32,415 bases of DNA from an uncultured Holophagaceae bacterium (lineage in GTDB: Bacteria > Acidobacteriota > Holophagae > Holophagales > Holophagaceae): positions 1 to 32,415 of the forward strand of contig CAIMBM010000223.1 of assembly GCA_903839205.1 (NCBI GenBank). The letters run 5' to 3'. Below are positions 25,740 through 32,415 of this stretch, one piece after another. The position numbers and the translations under genes were made by a program. Within the stretch, counting starts at the first letter, position 1, and every line of letters starts with the position of its first letter. The notes beneath the pieces were generated by a model. That model had not been told where the DNA came from and did no database searches. It saw nothing but the letters and a program-made list of their open reading frames with translations.

Positions 25740-25765
25740 GAGGCGTCAGACCGGTGTGACGCCTC
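25740..25765. repeat. Hairpin spanning the 3' end of the carboxyltransferase gene
   Basis: GAGGCGTCA (25740-25748) and TGACGCCTC (25757-25765) are a perfect 9-bp stem with an 8-nt loop. The carboxyltransferase stop codon (25746-25748, minus strand) lies in the stem. It sits between convergent kinase and carboxyltransferase genes and may act as a bidirectional terminator, though no T-tract follows. Confidence 0.45.
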
Positions 25766-27269
25766 GCCGCTTTGCGGGCCACATATCCCGGCGACGGGCC
25801 CGGGCCAGTCGGTTGATGAGTTCCTGGCGCAGATCCCCGGGCTCCACGATGGCGTCCACGTGGAGTTCGGCCCCCAGCTTCTTCAGGTTGATGTCCGCGT
25901 TGTACTCGTCCCGCAGCTGCTGGACGTAGGCCATGCGCTCCTCCTCGGGCTTCTCGGCGATCTTGTTGGCGAAGACCGCGTTCACGGCGGCCTCGGCCCC
26001 CATGACCGCGATGCTGGCGGTAGGCAGCGCCAGGGTGGCGTCCGGATCGAAGCCGGGCCCGCTCATGGCGTAGAGACCCGCCCCGTAGGCCTTGCGCACC
26101 ACCACGCAGACCCGCGGCGTGCTGCAGCCGGCCATGGCGCTGATCATCTTCGCGCCGTGGCGGATGATGCCCTGCTTCTCCACGGCGCTGCCGATCATGA
26201 AGCCCGGCACGTCGCTCAGGAACACCAGGGGGAGACCGAAGGCGTCGCAGAGGGTGATGAAGCGCGTGGCCTTGTCGGAACTGTCCACGAAGAGCACCCC
26301 GCCCTTCACCCGGGGCTGGTTGGCCAGGATGCCCACGGGCCTCCCTTCCAGCCTGGCCAACCCTGTGATGATCTCCCCGGCGAAGAGCTTCTTCACCTCC
26401 AGGAAACTGCCTTCGTCCACCAGCCCCTCGATGAAATCCTTCATCTGGAAGGGGGCCATTATGTCGGTGGGAACCAGGGAACCCAGGGCCTTCGCCTTGG
26501 GCGAGACCGCCTTCGGCGGAACCGTGGGCAGGGCGTCCTCGCAGTGCTGGGGGAAGTAGGCCAGGTACTGTTGACAGAGGGCGATGGCCTCGGTCTCGGT
26601 CTTGCACAGGAAGTCGCCGCAGCCGCTCACGGAACAGTGCATGCGGGCGCCGCCCAGGTCCTCCAGCGAGATCTTCTCGCCGATGACCATCTCCGCCATG
26701 CGGGGCGAGCCCAGGAACATGCTGGCGTTCCCCTCGACCATGATGACCACGTCGCAGAAGGCCGGGATGTAGGCACCCCCCGCGGCGGAGGGCCCGAAGA
26801 GGAGGCAGACCTGGGGCACCAGGCCCGAGAGCGCCACCTCCATGTGGAAGATGGTCCCGGCATGGCGCCGGCCCGGAAACATGTCCAGCTGGTCCGTGAT
26901 CCTGGCCCCGGCGCTGTCCACCAGGTAGAGCATGGGGACCTTCATGCGCATGGCCGCTTCCTGGATGCGGATGATCTTCTCCACCGTGCGGGCGCCCCAG
27001 CTGCCGGCCTTGATGGTGCTGTCGTTGGCCATCAGGGCCACGGCGCGGCCCGCCACCGTGGCCGTGCCCGTGATGACGCCGTCCGCGGGGAGGTCCTTGG
27101 CCAGGGCATTGGCGAAGAGGCCGTCCTCGACGAAGCTGCCCTCGTCCACCAGCAGCCGGATGCGTTCCCGGGCGAAGAGCTTGCCCGCCTCCGCATTCTT
27201 CTCGTGGGCCTTGGAAGCGCCGCCCTTCTTGATCCGTTCAACTTCGGAATGGAACTGCTCCGACTGCAT
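25746..27269 (-). CDS. Acyl-CoA carboxylase, carboxyltransferase beta subunit (PccB/MccB-type)
   Basis: A 507-residue carboxyltransferase with both crotonase-like halves. The N-terminal half has LYLVDSAGARITDQLDMFPGRRHAGTIF and the CoA/oxyanion region GPSAAGGAYIPAFCD. The C-terminal half has LSDVPGFMIGSAVEKQGIIRHGAKMI and AYGAGLYAMSGPGFDPD. It lacks the AccD zinc finger, so it belongs to the propionyl-, methylcrotonyl- or geranyl-CoA carboxylase beta group. GPSAAGGAYIPA and GFMIG look closest to the methylcrotonyl type, but the substrate is not decided. No alpha (biotin carboxylase/carrier) gene is next to it. It is divergent from the MFS genes, with a 44-bp gap. Confidence 0.9.
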   Translation of the reverse strand: MQSEQFHSEVERIKKGGASKAHEKNAEAGKLFARERIRLLVDEGSFVEDGLFANALAKDLPADGVITGTATVAGRAVALMANDSTIKAGSWGARTVEKIIRIQEAAMRMKVPMLYLVDSAGARITDQLDMFPGRRHAGTIFHMEVALSGLVPQVCLLFGPSAAGGAYIPAFCDVVIMVEGNASMFLGSPRMAEMVIGEKISLEDLGGARMHCSVSGCGDFLCKTETEAIALCQQYLAYFPQHCEDALPTVPPKAVSPKAKALGSLVPTDIMAPFQMKDFIEGLVDEGSFLEVKKLFAGEIITGLARLEGRPVGILANQPRVKGGVLFVDSSDKATRFITLCDAFGLPLVFLSDVPGFMIGSAVEKQGIIRHGAKMISAMAGCSTPRVCVVVRKAYGAGLYAMSGPGFDPDATLALPTASIAVMGAEAAVNAVFANKIAEKPEEERMAYVQQLRDEYNADINLKKLGAELHVDAIVEPGDLRQELINRLARARRRDMWPAKRRGVTPV

Positions 27270-27313
27270 GGGAACCTCGGGAAGGATGCTCCAGCATATG
27301 CGATCCTGAAAGG

Positions 27314-28516
27314 ATGACGGATGCGGAGGGAACGAGGCGCAGCGGGTTCCTGACGGTGCCCTTCGCCATCCTCTGCGCCTTCTACTTCCTGGTTTTCGCG
27401 GCGGGCTACCAGCTCTTCCCGGTGGTGCCCCTGCACCTGCGGGACCTGGGCGCGAGCCTCGCGGAGAGCGGCCGTTTCCAGACGGCCTTCATGCTGGGCT
27501 CAGGCCTCGGGTCGCTGTTCACGGGGCCCCTCGGCGACCGCCTGGGGCAGCGCCGGGTGCTGCGCATGGCCTCCCTGGTCCTGGTGGCGATCCTCGTGGC
27601 CTATGCCTTCCTGAAGGTGCGCTGGGTGTTCTACCTGCTGGCGCCCCTCCACGGCGTCCTCTGGTCGGCCCTCCGGACCGCCTCCATCGCCAAAGTGGGA
27701 AGCATCCTGCCCCTGGAGCACCGGGCCCAGGGCCTATCGCTCTTCGGTCTCACGGGGCCCGGCGGCGTGGCCGTGGGTCCACTGGTGGGCCTCTGGCTCA
27801 TGCCGCACCTGGGTTTCGCCTGGATGCTGATCCTGCTGGCGGGCGTCTTCGCGGTCCTGCATGGCCTCATCGGCGCCCTGCCCAAGGAAGCCCCCCGCGA
27901 GGTCGAAGTCGCGGTCCTGTTCCACTGGCCCGACCGGGCCGTGTGGGGGACGGTGGCCGTGATGACGCTCGTGGGCCTGGGCTTCGGCCCCATTCCCCCC
28001 TACAGCGCCCAGGAGGCGAAGGCACTGGGGATGGCCTGGCCTGCGGCTTTCCTCACCTGTTTCGCCCTGGGCATGATGGCCATCCGTGGCCTGCTGGCCC
28101 TGACGGGCATGGGACGGCGCCCGGTGAACCTGCTTCCATTCATGCTCTTCCTGGCCTCGGCAGGCTACGCCCTGCTGGCCTTCCTGCCCGGCGGCATGAG
28201 CCGTCACCTGCTGGCGGGGCTCATCTACGGCGCGGGCTACGGCATGGCGCACACCCTGCTCATCATGAACATCTTCGCCACCACGGCCCCCGATCGGGTC
28301 GGCGCCGCGGTGGGGGCCCTGTTCTTCGCCTTCGATGCGGCCACGGCCTTCGGGGCCCTGGGTCTGGGCTGGGCCATGGAGCACTTCGGGTTCCGCCGGG
28401 GCTGGGCCATCGGGGCTGTCCTCATGGCCTTTTCGATCCCCGTGGCACGCCGCATCGCCCGGAAGAGCACGGCCATAACCACCGGACCGGTCCCCTCTGG
28501 CATCCTCGAAGGATGA
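27314..28516 (+). CDS. MFS transporter (first of a tandem paralogous pair)
   Basis: A 400-residue protein with about 12 hydrophobic segments. The MFS motif A loop between TM2 and TM3 is FTGPLGDRLGQRR. A distinctive N-terminal segment, QLFPVVPLHLRDLGASLAESGRF, and the inter-domain AQEAKALGM recur almost unchanged in the next gene. The substrate is unknown; the family resembles the small drug/metabolite-exporter-like MFS proteins. The start is divergent from the carboxyltransferase with 44 bp between, so the promoters must be compact. Its stop is 25 bp before the second copy. Confidence 0.88.
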   Translation: MTDAEGTRRSGFLTVPFAILCAFYFLVFAAGYQLFPVVPLHLRDLGASLAESGRFQTAFMLGSGLGSLFTGPLGDRLGQRRVLRMASLVLVAILVAYAFLKVRWVFYLLAPLHGVLWSALRTASIAKVGSILPLEHRAQGLSLFGLTGPGGVAVGPLVGLWLMPHLGFAWMLILLAGVFAVLHGLIGALPKEAPREVEVAVLFHWPDRAVWGTVAVMTLVGLGFGPIPPYSAQEAKALGMAWPAAFLTCFALGMMAIRGLLALTGMGRRPVNLLPFMLFLASAGYALLAFLPGGMSRHLLAGLIYGAGYGMAHTLLIMNIFATTAPDRVGAAVGALFFAFDAATAFGALGLGWAMEHFGFRRGWAIGAVLMAFSIPVARRIARKSTAITTGPVPSGILEG

Positions 28517-28541
28517 TTACGCAGCAGGAACGAAGTACCGC

Positions 28542-29687
28542 ATGAAGGAGCTTTCGATTCCCCGAGCCAGGCTCATGACGAAGCAGTTCGTGTTGGTGTG
28601 GTCACTCACCTTCGTCACCTTCTTCGCCGCGTTCCAACTTTTCCCCACGGTGCCCCTGCGCCTGCGGGAACTGGGCGCGAGCCTGGCGGAAAGCGGCCGT
28701 TTCATGAGCCTGTTCACCGCCGGCAGCGCCCTGGGGGCGCTCTTCACGGGCCCCCTGGGCGACCGGGTGGGACACCGCCGTCTGGTGGTCACAGCCGCGC
28801 TGCTCTATGCCCTCTTCCTGGGTGCCTACTCCCTGATGTCCCACCGCTGGGGATTCTACGTCCTGGCCATCCCCCACGGCATCGTCTGGTCGGGCCTGCT
28901 GACGGCCACCATGGCGTCACTGGCCCACGTACTGCCCGAGGACCGCCGCGCCGACGGCCTCAGCCTCTACGGCCTCGCCAGTCCCGGTGGCGTCATCGTG
29001 GGCCCGCTGCTGGGCCTATGGATCTTCGAGCGCTGGGGATTCGCTCCCATCGGCTGGTACCTGGCCCTGCTCTTCGTCCTGCTCGGAGCCCTGGCGACGA
29101 CGCTCCCCGTGGATCATCCCCATGGCCGGGCCGAGGGCTTCCGGTGGCCCGACGCCACGGTGGCCACGCCCTGTCTCATCCTGTTCTGCGTGGCCCTGGG
29201 CTACGGCGCCCTGGGCACCTACACGGCCCAGGAGGCCCTGGCCCTGGGGATGCGCCTGCCCTCGGCCTTCCTCTCCTCCATGGCCGTGGGCATGGTGATC
29301 ATGCGCCTGGCCATGCTGCGGCGCGGCTTCGGCCTGCGGCCCATCCGCAAGCTGCCGGGCATGCTGCTGGGAGCCGTCCTGGGCCTGGTCCTGCTGGCCG
29401 CCCTGCCCGGCGGCACCGTGCGCCACGTGGTGGCCGCCCTCCTCTACGGGGCTGGCTACAGCATGTTGCATACCCTCCTCAACGCGAAGCTCCTGGAATC
29501 CACGGATCCCAAGCGGCGCGGATCGGCCTTCGGCGCGCTGCTCTTCGCCTTCGACGCCGGCATCGGCCTCGGCAGCTTCAGCCTGGGCTGGGTCATCGGC
29601 CACCATGGCTACCGCCTGGGCTGGGCCCTGGGCGCCCTGGCCATGCTCGCGGCCCTGCCGCTGGCGTTGAGGCTGAGCCGGGACTGA
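28542..29687 (+). CDS. MFS transporter (second of a tandem paralogous pair)
   Basis: A 381-residue 12-TM MFS protein, clearly homologous to the preceding one: QLFPTVPLRLRELGASLAESGRF, FTGPLGDRVGHRR, PGGVIVGPLLGLW, TAQEALALGM and LYGAGYSMLHTLL match in order along the full length. This indicates an old tandem duplication. The ATG at 28542 follows GGAACGAAG. The TGA at its end abuts the TCA stop of the convergent SDR, forming TGATCA with no gap. Substrate unknown; two transporters could have different substrates or act as a pair. Confidence 0.88.
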   Translation: MKELSIPRARLMTKQFVLVWSLTFVTFFAAFQLFPTVPLRLRELGASLAESGRFMSLFTAGSALGALFTGPLGDRVGHRRLVVTAALLYALFLGAYSLMSHRWGFYVLAIPHGIVWSGLLTATMASLAHVLPEDRRADGLSLYGLASPGGVIVGPLLGLWIFERWGFAPIGWYLALLFVLLGALATTLPVDHPHGRAEGFRWPDATVATPCLILFCVALGYGALGTYTAQEALALGMRLPSAFLSSMAVGMVIMRLAMLRRGFGLRPIRKLPGMLLGAVLGLVLLAALPGGTVRHVVAALLYGAGYSMLHTLLNAKLLESTDPKRRGSAFGALLFAFDAGIGLGSFSLGWVIGHHGYRLGWALGALAMLAALPLALRLSRD

Positions 29688-30455
29688 TCAGGCTCTGCGG
29701 TGCACTTTGTGCACGGAAGCCTGGTCCAGGCACTTCACGAGCATCTCGTCGATGTTCACGTGGTCGGGCAGCATGAGGCACCAGCGCACGCATTCCGCCA
29801 CATCGAGCGCCGTGAGGGGCTTCACGCCCTGGTAGACGGCCGCGGCCTTGGCATCGTCCTTCATGCGCACGTTGGAAAACTCGGTCTCGGCCATGCCCGG
29901 ATCCACCGAGGTCACGCGGATCTGCTCGCCGTTCAGTTCCAGGCGCAGGCTGTGGGCCATGGCCTTCACGCCGAACTTCGAGGCGCAGTAGACGCTGCCG
30001 CCCTCGTAGGGCTGATGGCCCGCCGTGGAGCCGATGAAGAAGATGTGGCCCCAGCCGGCCTTGCGGAGGTGGGGAAGCCCTGCGCGGACGGTCTTCACCA
30101 CGCCTTCCACGTTGGTGCGCATCATGGCTTCCAGATCCTCGTCCGGCGTCTCCCACATCTTGTAGGTGCCGCTGGCGAGGCCTGCGTTCGCCACCAGCAC
30201 GTGCAACCCGCCCAGGGCGCCTGCGGCGGCCGCCACAAAGGCGTTCACGCTGGCAGTGTCCCGGGTGTCCACGGCGCCGGCAAAGGCCTGGATGCCGTGG
30301 GCTTTCTTGAGTTCATCGGCCAGGGCCTGCACCCGCTCCACCCGGCGGGCCCCCAGCGCGAGATGGCAGCCCTGGGCGGCCAGCAGCCGTGCCATGGCTG
30401 CGCCGAAGCCGCTGGACGCGCCGGTGATGAGGACGATGGGATGCTCGGGACGCAT
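29688..30455 (-). CDS. ydfG: SDR oxidoreductase, YdfG-like (NADP-dependent 3-hydroxy acid dehydrogenase group)
   Basis: A 255-residue classical SDR. Cofactor loop TGASSGFG at 11-18, NAG motif at 90-92, catalytic Ser143, Tyr156-xxx-Lys160 (YCASK). The C-terminal VDPGMAETEFSNVRMKDD and LPDHVNID closely resemble E. coli YdfG, which oxidises L-allo-threonine and serine-type 3-hydroxy acids with NADP. The substrate here is inferred by similarity only. The ORF track runs on to 30965 inside the aminotransferase; the ATG at 30455 starts at the proper N-terminus. It lies 17 bp after the aminotransferase on the same strand, so the two are probably an operon. Confidence 0.88.
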   Translation of the reverse strand: MRPEHPIVLITGASSGFGAAMARLLAAQGCHLALGARRVERVQALADELKKAHGIQAFAGAVDTRDTASVNAFVAAAAGALGGLHVLVANAGLASGTYKMWETPDEDLEAMMRTNVEGVVKTVRAGLPHLRKAGWGHIFFIGSTAGHQPYEGGSVYCASKFGVKAMAHSLRLELNGEQIRVTSVDPGMAETEFSNVRMKDDAKAAAVYQGVKPLTALDVAECVRWCLMLPDHVNIDEMLVKCLDQASVHKVHRRA

Positions 30456-30472
30456 GGGATCTCCGTGGTGGC

Positions 30473-31828
30473 CTACTTGTAGGACCGGTGGAACTCGCCC
30501 AGGGCTTCCACCACCTTCTGGAGCTTCGCCGTGGGCGGCAGGATGGTGGTGCGGAAGTGGGCGGTGCCCTCGGCCTGGCCGAAGCCCGAACCCGGCACGA
30601 CGCAGATGCCCGTCTGCTCCAGGAGGGCCAGGGAGTAATCGAAGTCCGTGCGGCCCGGCGGCAGGGTGATGCAAGGGAAGGCGTACATGGCGCCGGCGAT
30701 GACGTTGCAGGTGATGCCCTCGATGCGGTTCAGGCCCTCGGCCAGCAGGACGGCGCGCTGCCTCAGCGTGTCGAGGATGGCGCCCCTTTCCGCGACGTAG
30801 ACCGCGTGGGATGGCGCGCCCGGTTTCGGCGGGCGGACCATGGCGTAGGTGGAGACCTGGCCCGCCAGATTGGCGCAGAGGCTCACGCTCTGGAGCTTCA
30901 GGATCTGCGCTGCCACGTCGTCCGGAACGTTCCGGTACTCGAAGTAGCCGCCCCGCACCCCGCACTCGCCCAGGAAGCCCTTGGAACAGGAATGGAAGCT
31001 GAAGAGGGATACTGCTTCGGCCCCCGACTCGTGAAGCACCTTCGCGAAGGACACGAAGGTGTCGCCCCTCAGGTAGATGTTCTCCTGGTAGACCTCGTCC
31101 GCCAGGATGGAGAGCCCGTGGGCCTTCGCGAAGTCGATGATCATGGCGATGTTGGCCTCATCCAGCACGGCCCCCGTGGGGTTGCCTGGGTTGATCACGC
31201 AGATGGCCTTCACGTGCGTGCCTTCGGCTTTCGCCTGGACCAGCGATGCCTCCAGCATGGGGCGGCTCAGCTTCCAGCCGTTGGCCTCGTCCAGGAAATA
31301 GGGCACCATCCGCCCCTCGAAAAGGGTGATGCTGGCCGAGTAGAGCGGGTACTGGGGGATGGGGACCATGATGCCGTCCGCGGGGCCGCTGATGAGCAGG
31401 CGCAGGATGGTCTGGACGCCCTTGCTGGCGCCGTCCGTGAGGAAGATGGCGTCGGGATCCACGCCGATATGATCGCGCTCCAGGATGAACGCGGCCACGG
31501 CCTCGCGGATGAAGCGGACACCGCGGCTTTCGCTGTAGGCGCCAAGCCCGTGCTGCGTCCCGGTGAGGAGGCCCTTCGCGGCTTCGACCACGTCCGAAGG
31601 GAAGAAGCCGGGAGCCTGGTCCATGAGCTCCGGGTACTCGCAGAGGGCCAGGATCTGGCGGTTCCAGGTGAGCGCCTTCTGCCCCAGGGACTGGGGGTTG
31701 CCGATGTTGCAGTAGATGATCTCGCGGCCCTGCTTCTCCAGCTCGGCCGCGCGCGCCACGATGGGCCCCCGCACCGCGTACTCGGTTTCAAGGACGGTCT
31801 TCCCTAGGTCGGCTAATCGGATGGTCAT
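30473..31828 (-). CDS. Class I/II aminotransferase, alanine aminotransferase-like
   Basis: A 451-residue PLP enzyme of fold type I. The PLP lysine is Lys283 in FHSCSKGFLGECGVRGGYFE, a segment almost identical in pattern to eukaryote-type alanine aminotransferases (GPT/ALT). NPGNPTGAVLD, ADEVYQENIY and IYCNIGNPQSLGQKALTWNRQ also fit the ALT group rather than AspC. It would interconvert alanine and 2-oxoglutarate with pyruvate and glutamate. The ATG at 31828 with GGGGTG upstream is used instead of the GTG 4 codons earlier. It is followed by the YdfG-like SDR. Confidence 0.88.
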   Translation of the reverse strand: MTIRLADLGKTVLETEYAVRGPIVARAAELEKQGREIIYCNIGNPQSLGQKALTWNRQILALCEYPELMDQAPGFFPSDVVEAAKGLLTGTQHGLGAYSESRGVRFIREAVAAFILERDHIGVDPDAIFLTDGASKGVQTILRLLISGPADGIMVPIPQYPLYSASITLFEGRMVPYFLDEANGWKLSRPMLEASLVQAKAEGTHVKAICVINPGNPTGAVLDEANIAMIIDFAKAHGLSILADEVYQENIYLRGDTFVSFAKVLHESGAEAVSLFSFHSCSKGFLGECGVRGGYFEYRNVPDDVAAQILKLQSVSLCANLAGQVSTYAMVRPPKPGAPSHAVYVAERGAILDTLRQRAVLLAEGLNRIEGITCNVIAGAMYAFPCITLPPGRTDFDYSLALLEQTGICVVPGSGFGQAEGTAHFRTTILPPTAKLQKVVEALGEFHRSYK

Positions 31829-32065
31829 CGGACACCCCAACCTTCAAGTGTACCCTGAAGGCTTAGGGCGCATGACCACACCCGGCCATGCCGCCAGGCA
31901 CCCCTCGCGCGGTGACGTGGGGCGTGGCAATGGGCTCTTTGTGTGATCTTCGTCATCCTACCCGGCGTCAAGGGCCCCGGCTCTTGGTGCTGGACGGGGC
32001 GGCGATAGACTGGGTTTTCAGACCCCTGATCAAGCCACCCCTCCCTCCTTTTTGCAGAGGCATCC
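31829..32065. other. Divergent intergenic region between aminotransferase and acyl-CoA dehydrogenase
   Basis: 237 bp without a credible gene. It should contain promoters for both directions; a rightward one is listed separately. Nothing else recognisable is seen. Confidence 0.5.
31984..32011 (+). promoter_or_regulatory. Candidate promoter of the acyl-CoA dehydrogenase gene
   Basis: TTGGTG (31984-31989) and TAGACT (32006-32011) are 16 bp apart. The start codon lies 54 bp beyond the -10 box. Confidence 0.4.
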
Positions 32066-32415
32066 ATGCTCGGTTTCTCGCTCTCCCCGGAACAACTGGC
32101 CGAGAAGGATCGCGCCCACACCTTCGCCCAGAAGATCATGCGTCCCGTGGCCCGGAAGTACGATGAGACCGGCGAGTGGGCCGTGGATGTCTACAAGGCT
32201 GCCTGGGACTACGGGTACCTGCAGGCCCTCGTGCCTGAGGACTGCGGCGGGCCTGGAGCCAAGCAGGTCGAAGAGTCCATCGTCTGTGAGGAACTGGCCT
32301 GGGGCTGCGCCGGCCTCTACACCTCCATCATGGCCAATGGCCTTGCCATGACGCCCCTGCTGGTGGCGGGCAGCCCCGAGCAGAAGAAGAAGTGGCTGGG
32401 CATGCTGGCCGAGGA
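32066..32415 (+). CDS. Acyl-CoA dehydrogenase, N-terminal part (cut by window end)
   Basis: The first 116 residues of an acyl-CoA dehydrogenase; the reading frame is open to the window edge. MLGFSLSPEQLAEKDRAHTFAQKIMRPVARKYDE, then ALVPEDCGGPGAKQVEESIVCEELAWGCAGLYTSIMANGLA and SPEQKKKWLGML, is the typical all-helical N-terminal domain of this FAD enzyme family. The FAD and catalytic Glu regions are beyond the end, so chain-length preference cannot be judged. It would perform the first step of beta-oxidation or of a branched amino-acid pathway. It is divergent from the aminotransferase. Confidence 0.9.
   Translation, partial: MLGFSLSPEQLAEKDRAHTFAQKIMRPVARKYDETGEWAVDVYKAAWDYGYLQALVPEDCGGPGAKQVEESIVCEELAWGCAGLYTSIMANGLAMTPLLVAGSPEQKKKWLGMLAE

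Overview
This is a G+C-rich bacterial chromosome segment (about two thirds G+C by eye) with dense housekeeping and metabolic genes on both strands. No phage, plasmid, CRISPR or complete insertion sequence is visible. The gene mix suggests an acidobacterium of the Holophagae (Geothrix-like): exported metzincin-type metalloprotease, gamma-glutamyltransferase, AcnB-type aconitase, bacteriohemerythrin and a large multiheme cytochrome c. That placement is inference from family content; no taxonomic marker gene is present.

Layout. 1-3.2 kb: a YbaK-type deacylase, divergent from an NAD(P)-binding oxidoreductase/SDR pair (ATGA overlap), which converges on an arylamine N-acetyltransferase/DinB pair. 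3.4-7.8 kb: two exported enzymes in tandem, a zinc metalloprotease and a gamma-glutamyltransferase. 7.85-9.05 kb: an HD-GYP protein, divergent from aconitase B (acnB), which ends in a strong perfect-hairpin terminator. 11.9-15.1 kb: ribH-nusB-accB-accC and a tRNA-Thr(UGU). 15.1-17.2 kb: bacteriohemerythrin, a possible 129-bp inverted-repeat-bounded element, a GNAT acetyltransferase and a small lipoprotein. 17.4-19.5 kb: murJ and an adhesin-E-like secreted protein. 19.5-21.9 kb: an AT-rich control region, then the most interesting gene, an octaheme cytochrome c with seven CXXCH motifs followed by one CX15CH motif. That combination is the signature of the MccA-type copper/heme sulfite reductase. 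22.0-25.7 kb: a lipocalin lipoprotein, a second DinB protein and a hybrid histidine kinase. 25.7-32.4 kb: an acyl-CoA carboxylase beta subunit, two paralogous tandem MFS transporters, a YdfG-like SDR, an alanine-aminotransferase-like enzyme and the start of an acyl-CoA dehydrogenase cut by the window edge.

How the genes fit together. The central themes are fatty-acid/acyl-CoA metabolism (accBC, carboxyltransferase beta, acyl-CoA dehydrogenase), peptide scavenging at the cell surface (metalloprotease plus GGT) and respiration (aconitase, octaheme cytochrome). The cytochrome stands alone: no quinol-oxidising partner and no dedicated heme lyase is visible within the window. The gene after it on the same strand is the kinase, beyond a terminator and two opposite-strand genes. 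All functions are called from motifs read by eye; no database search was run.
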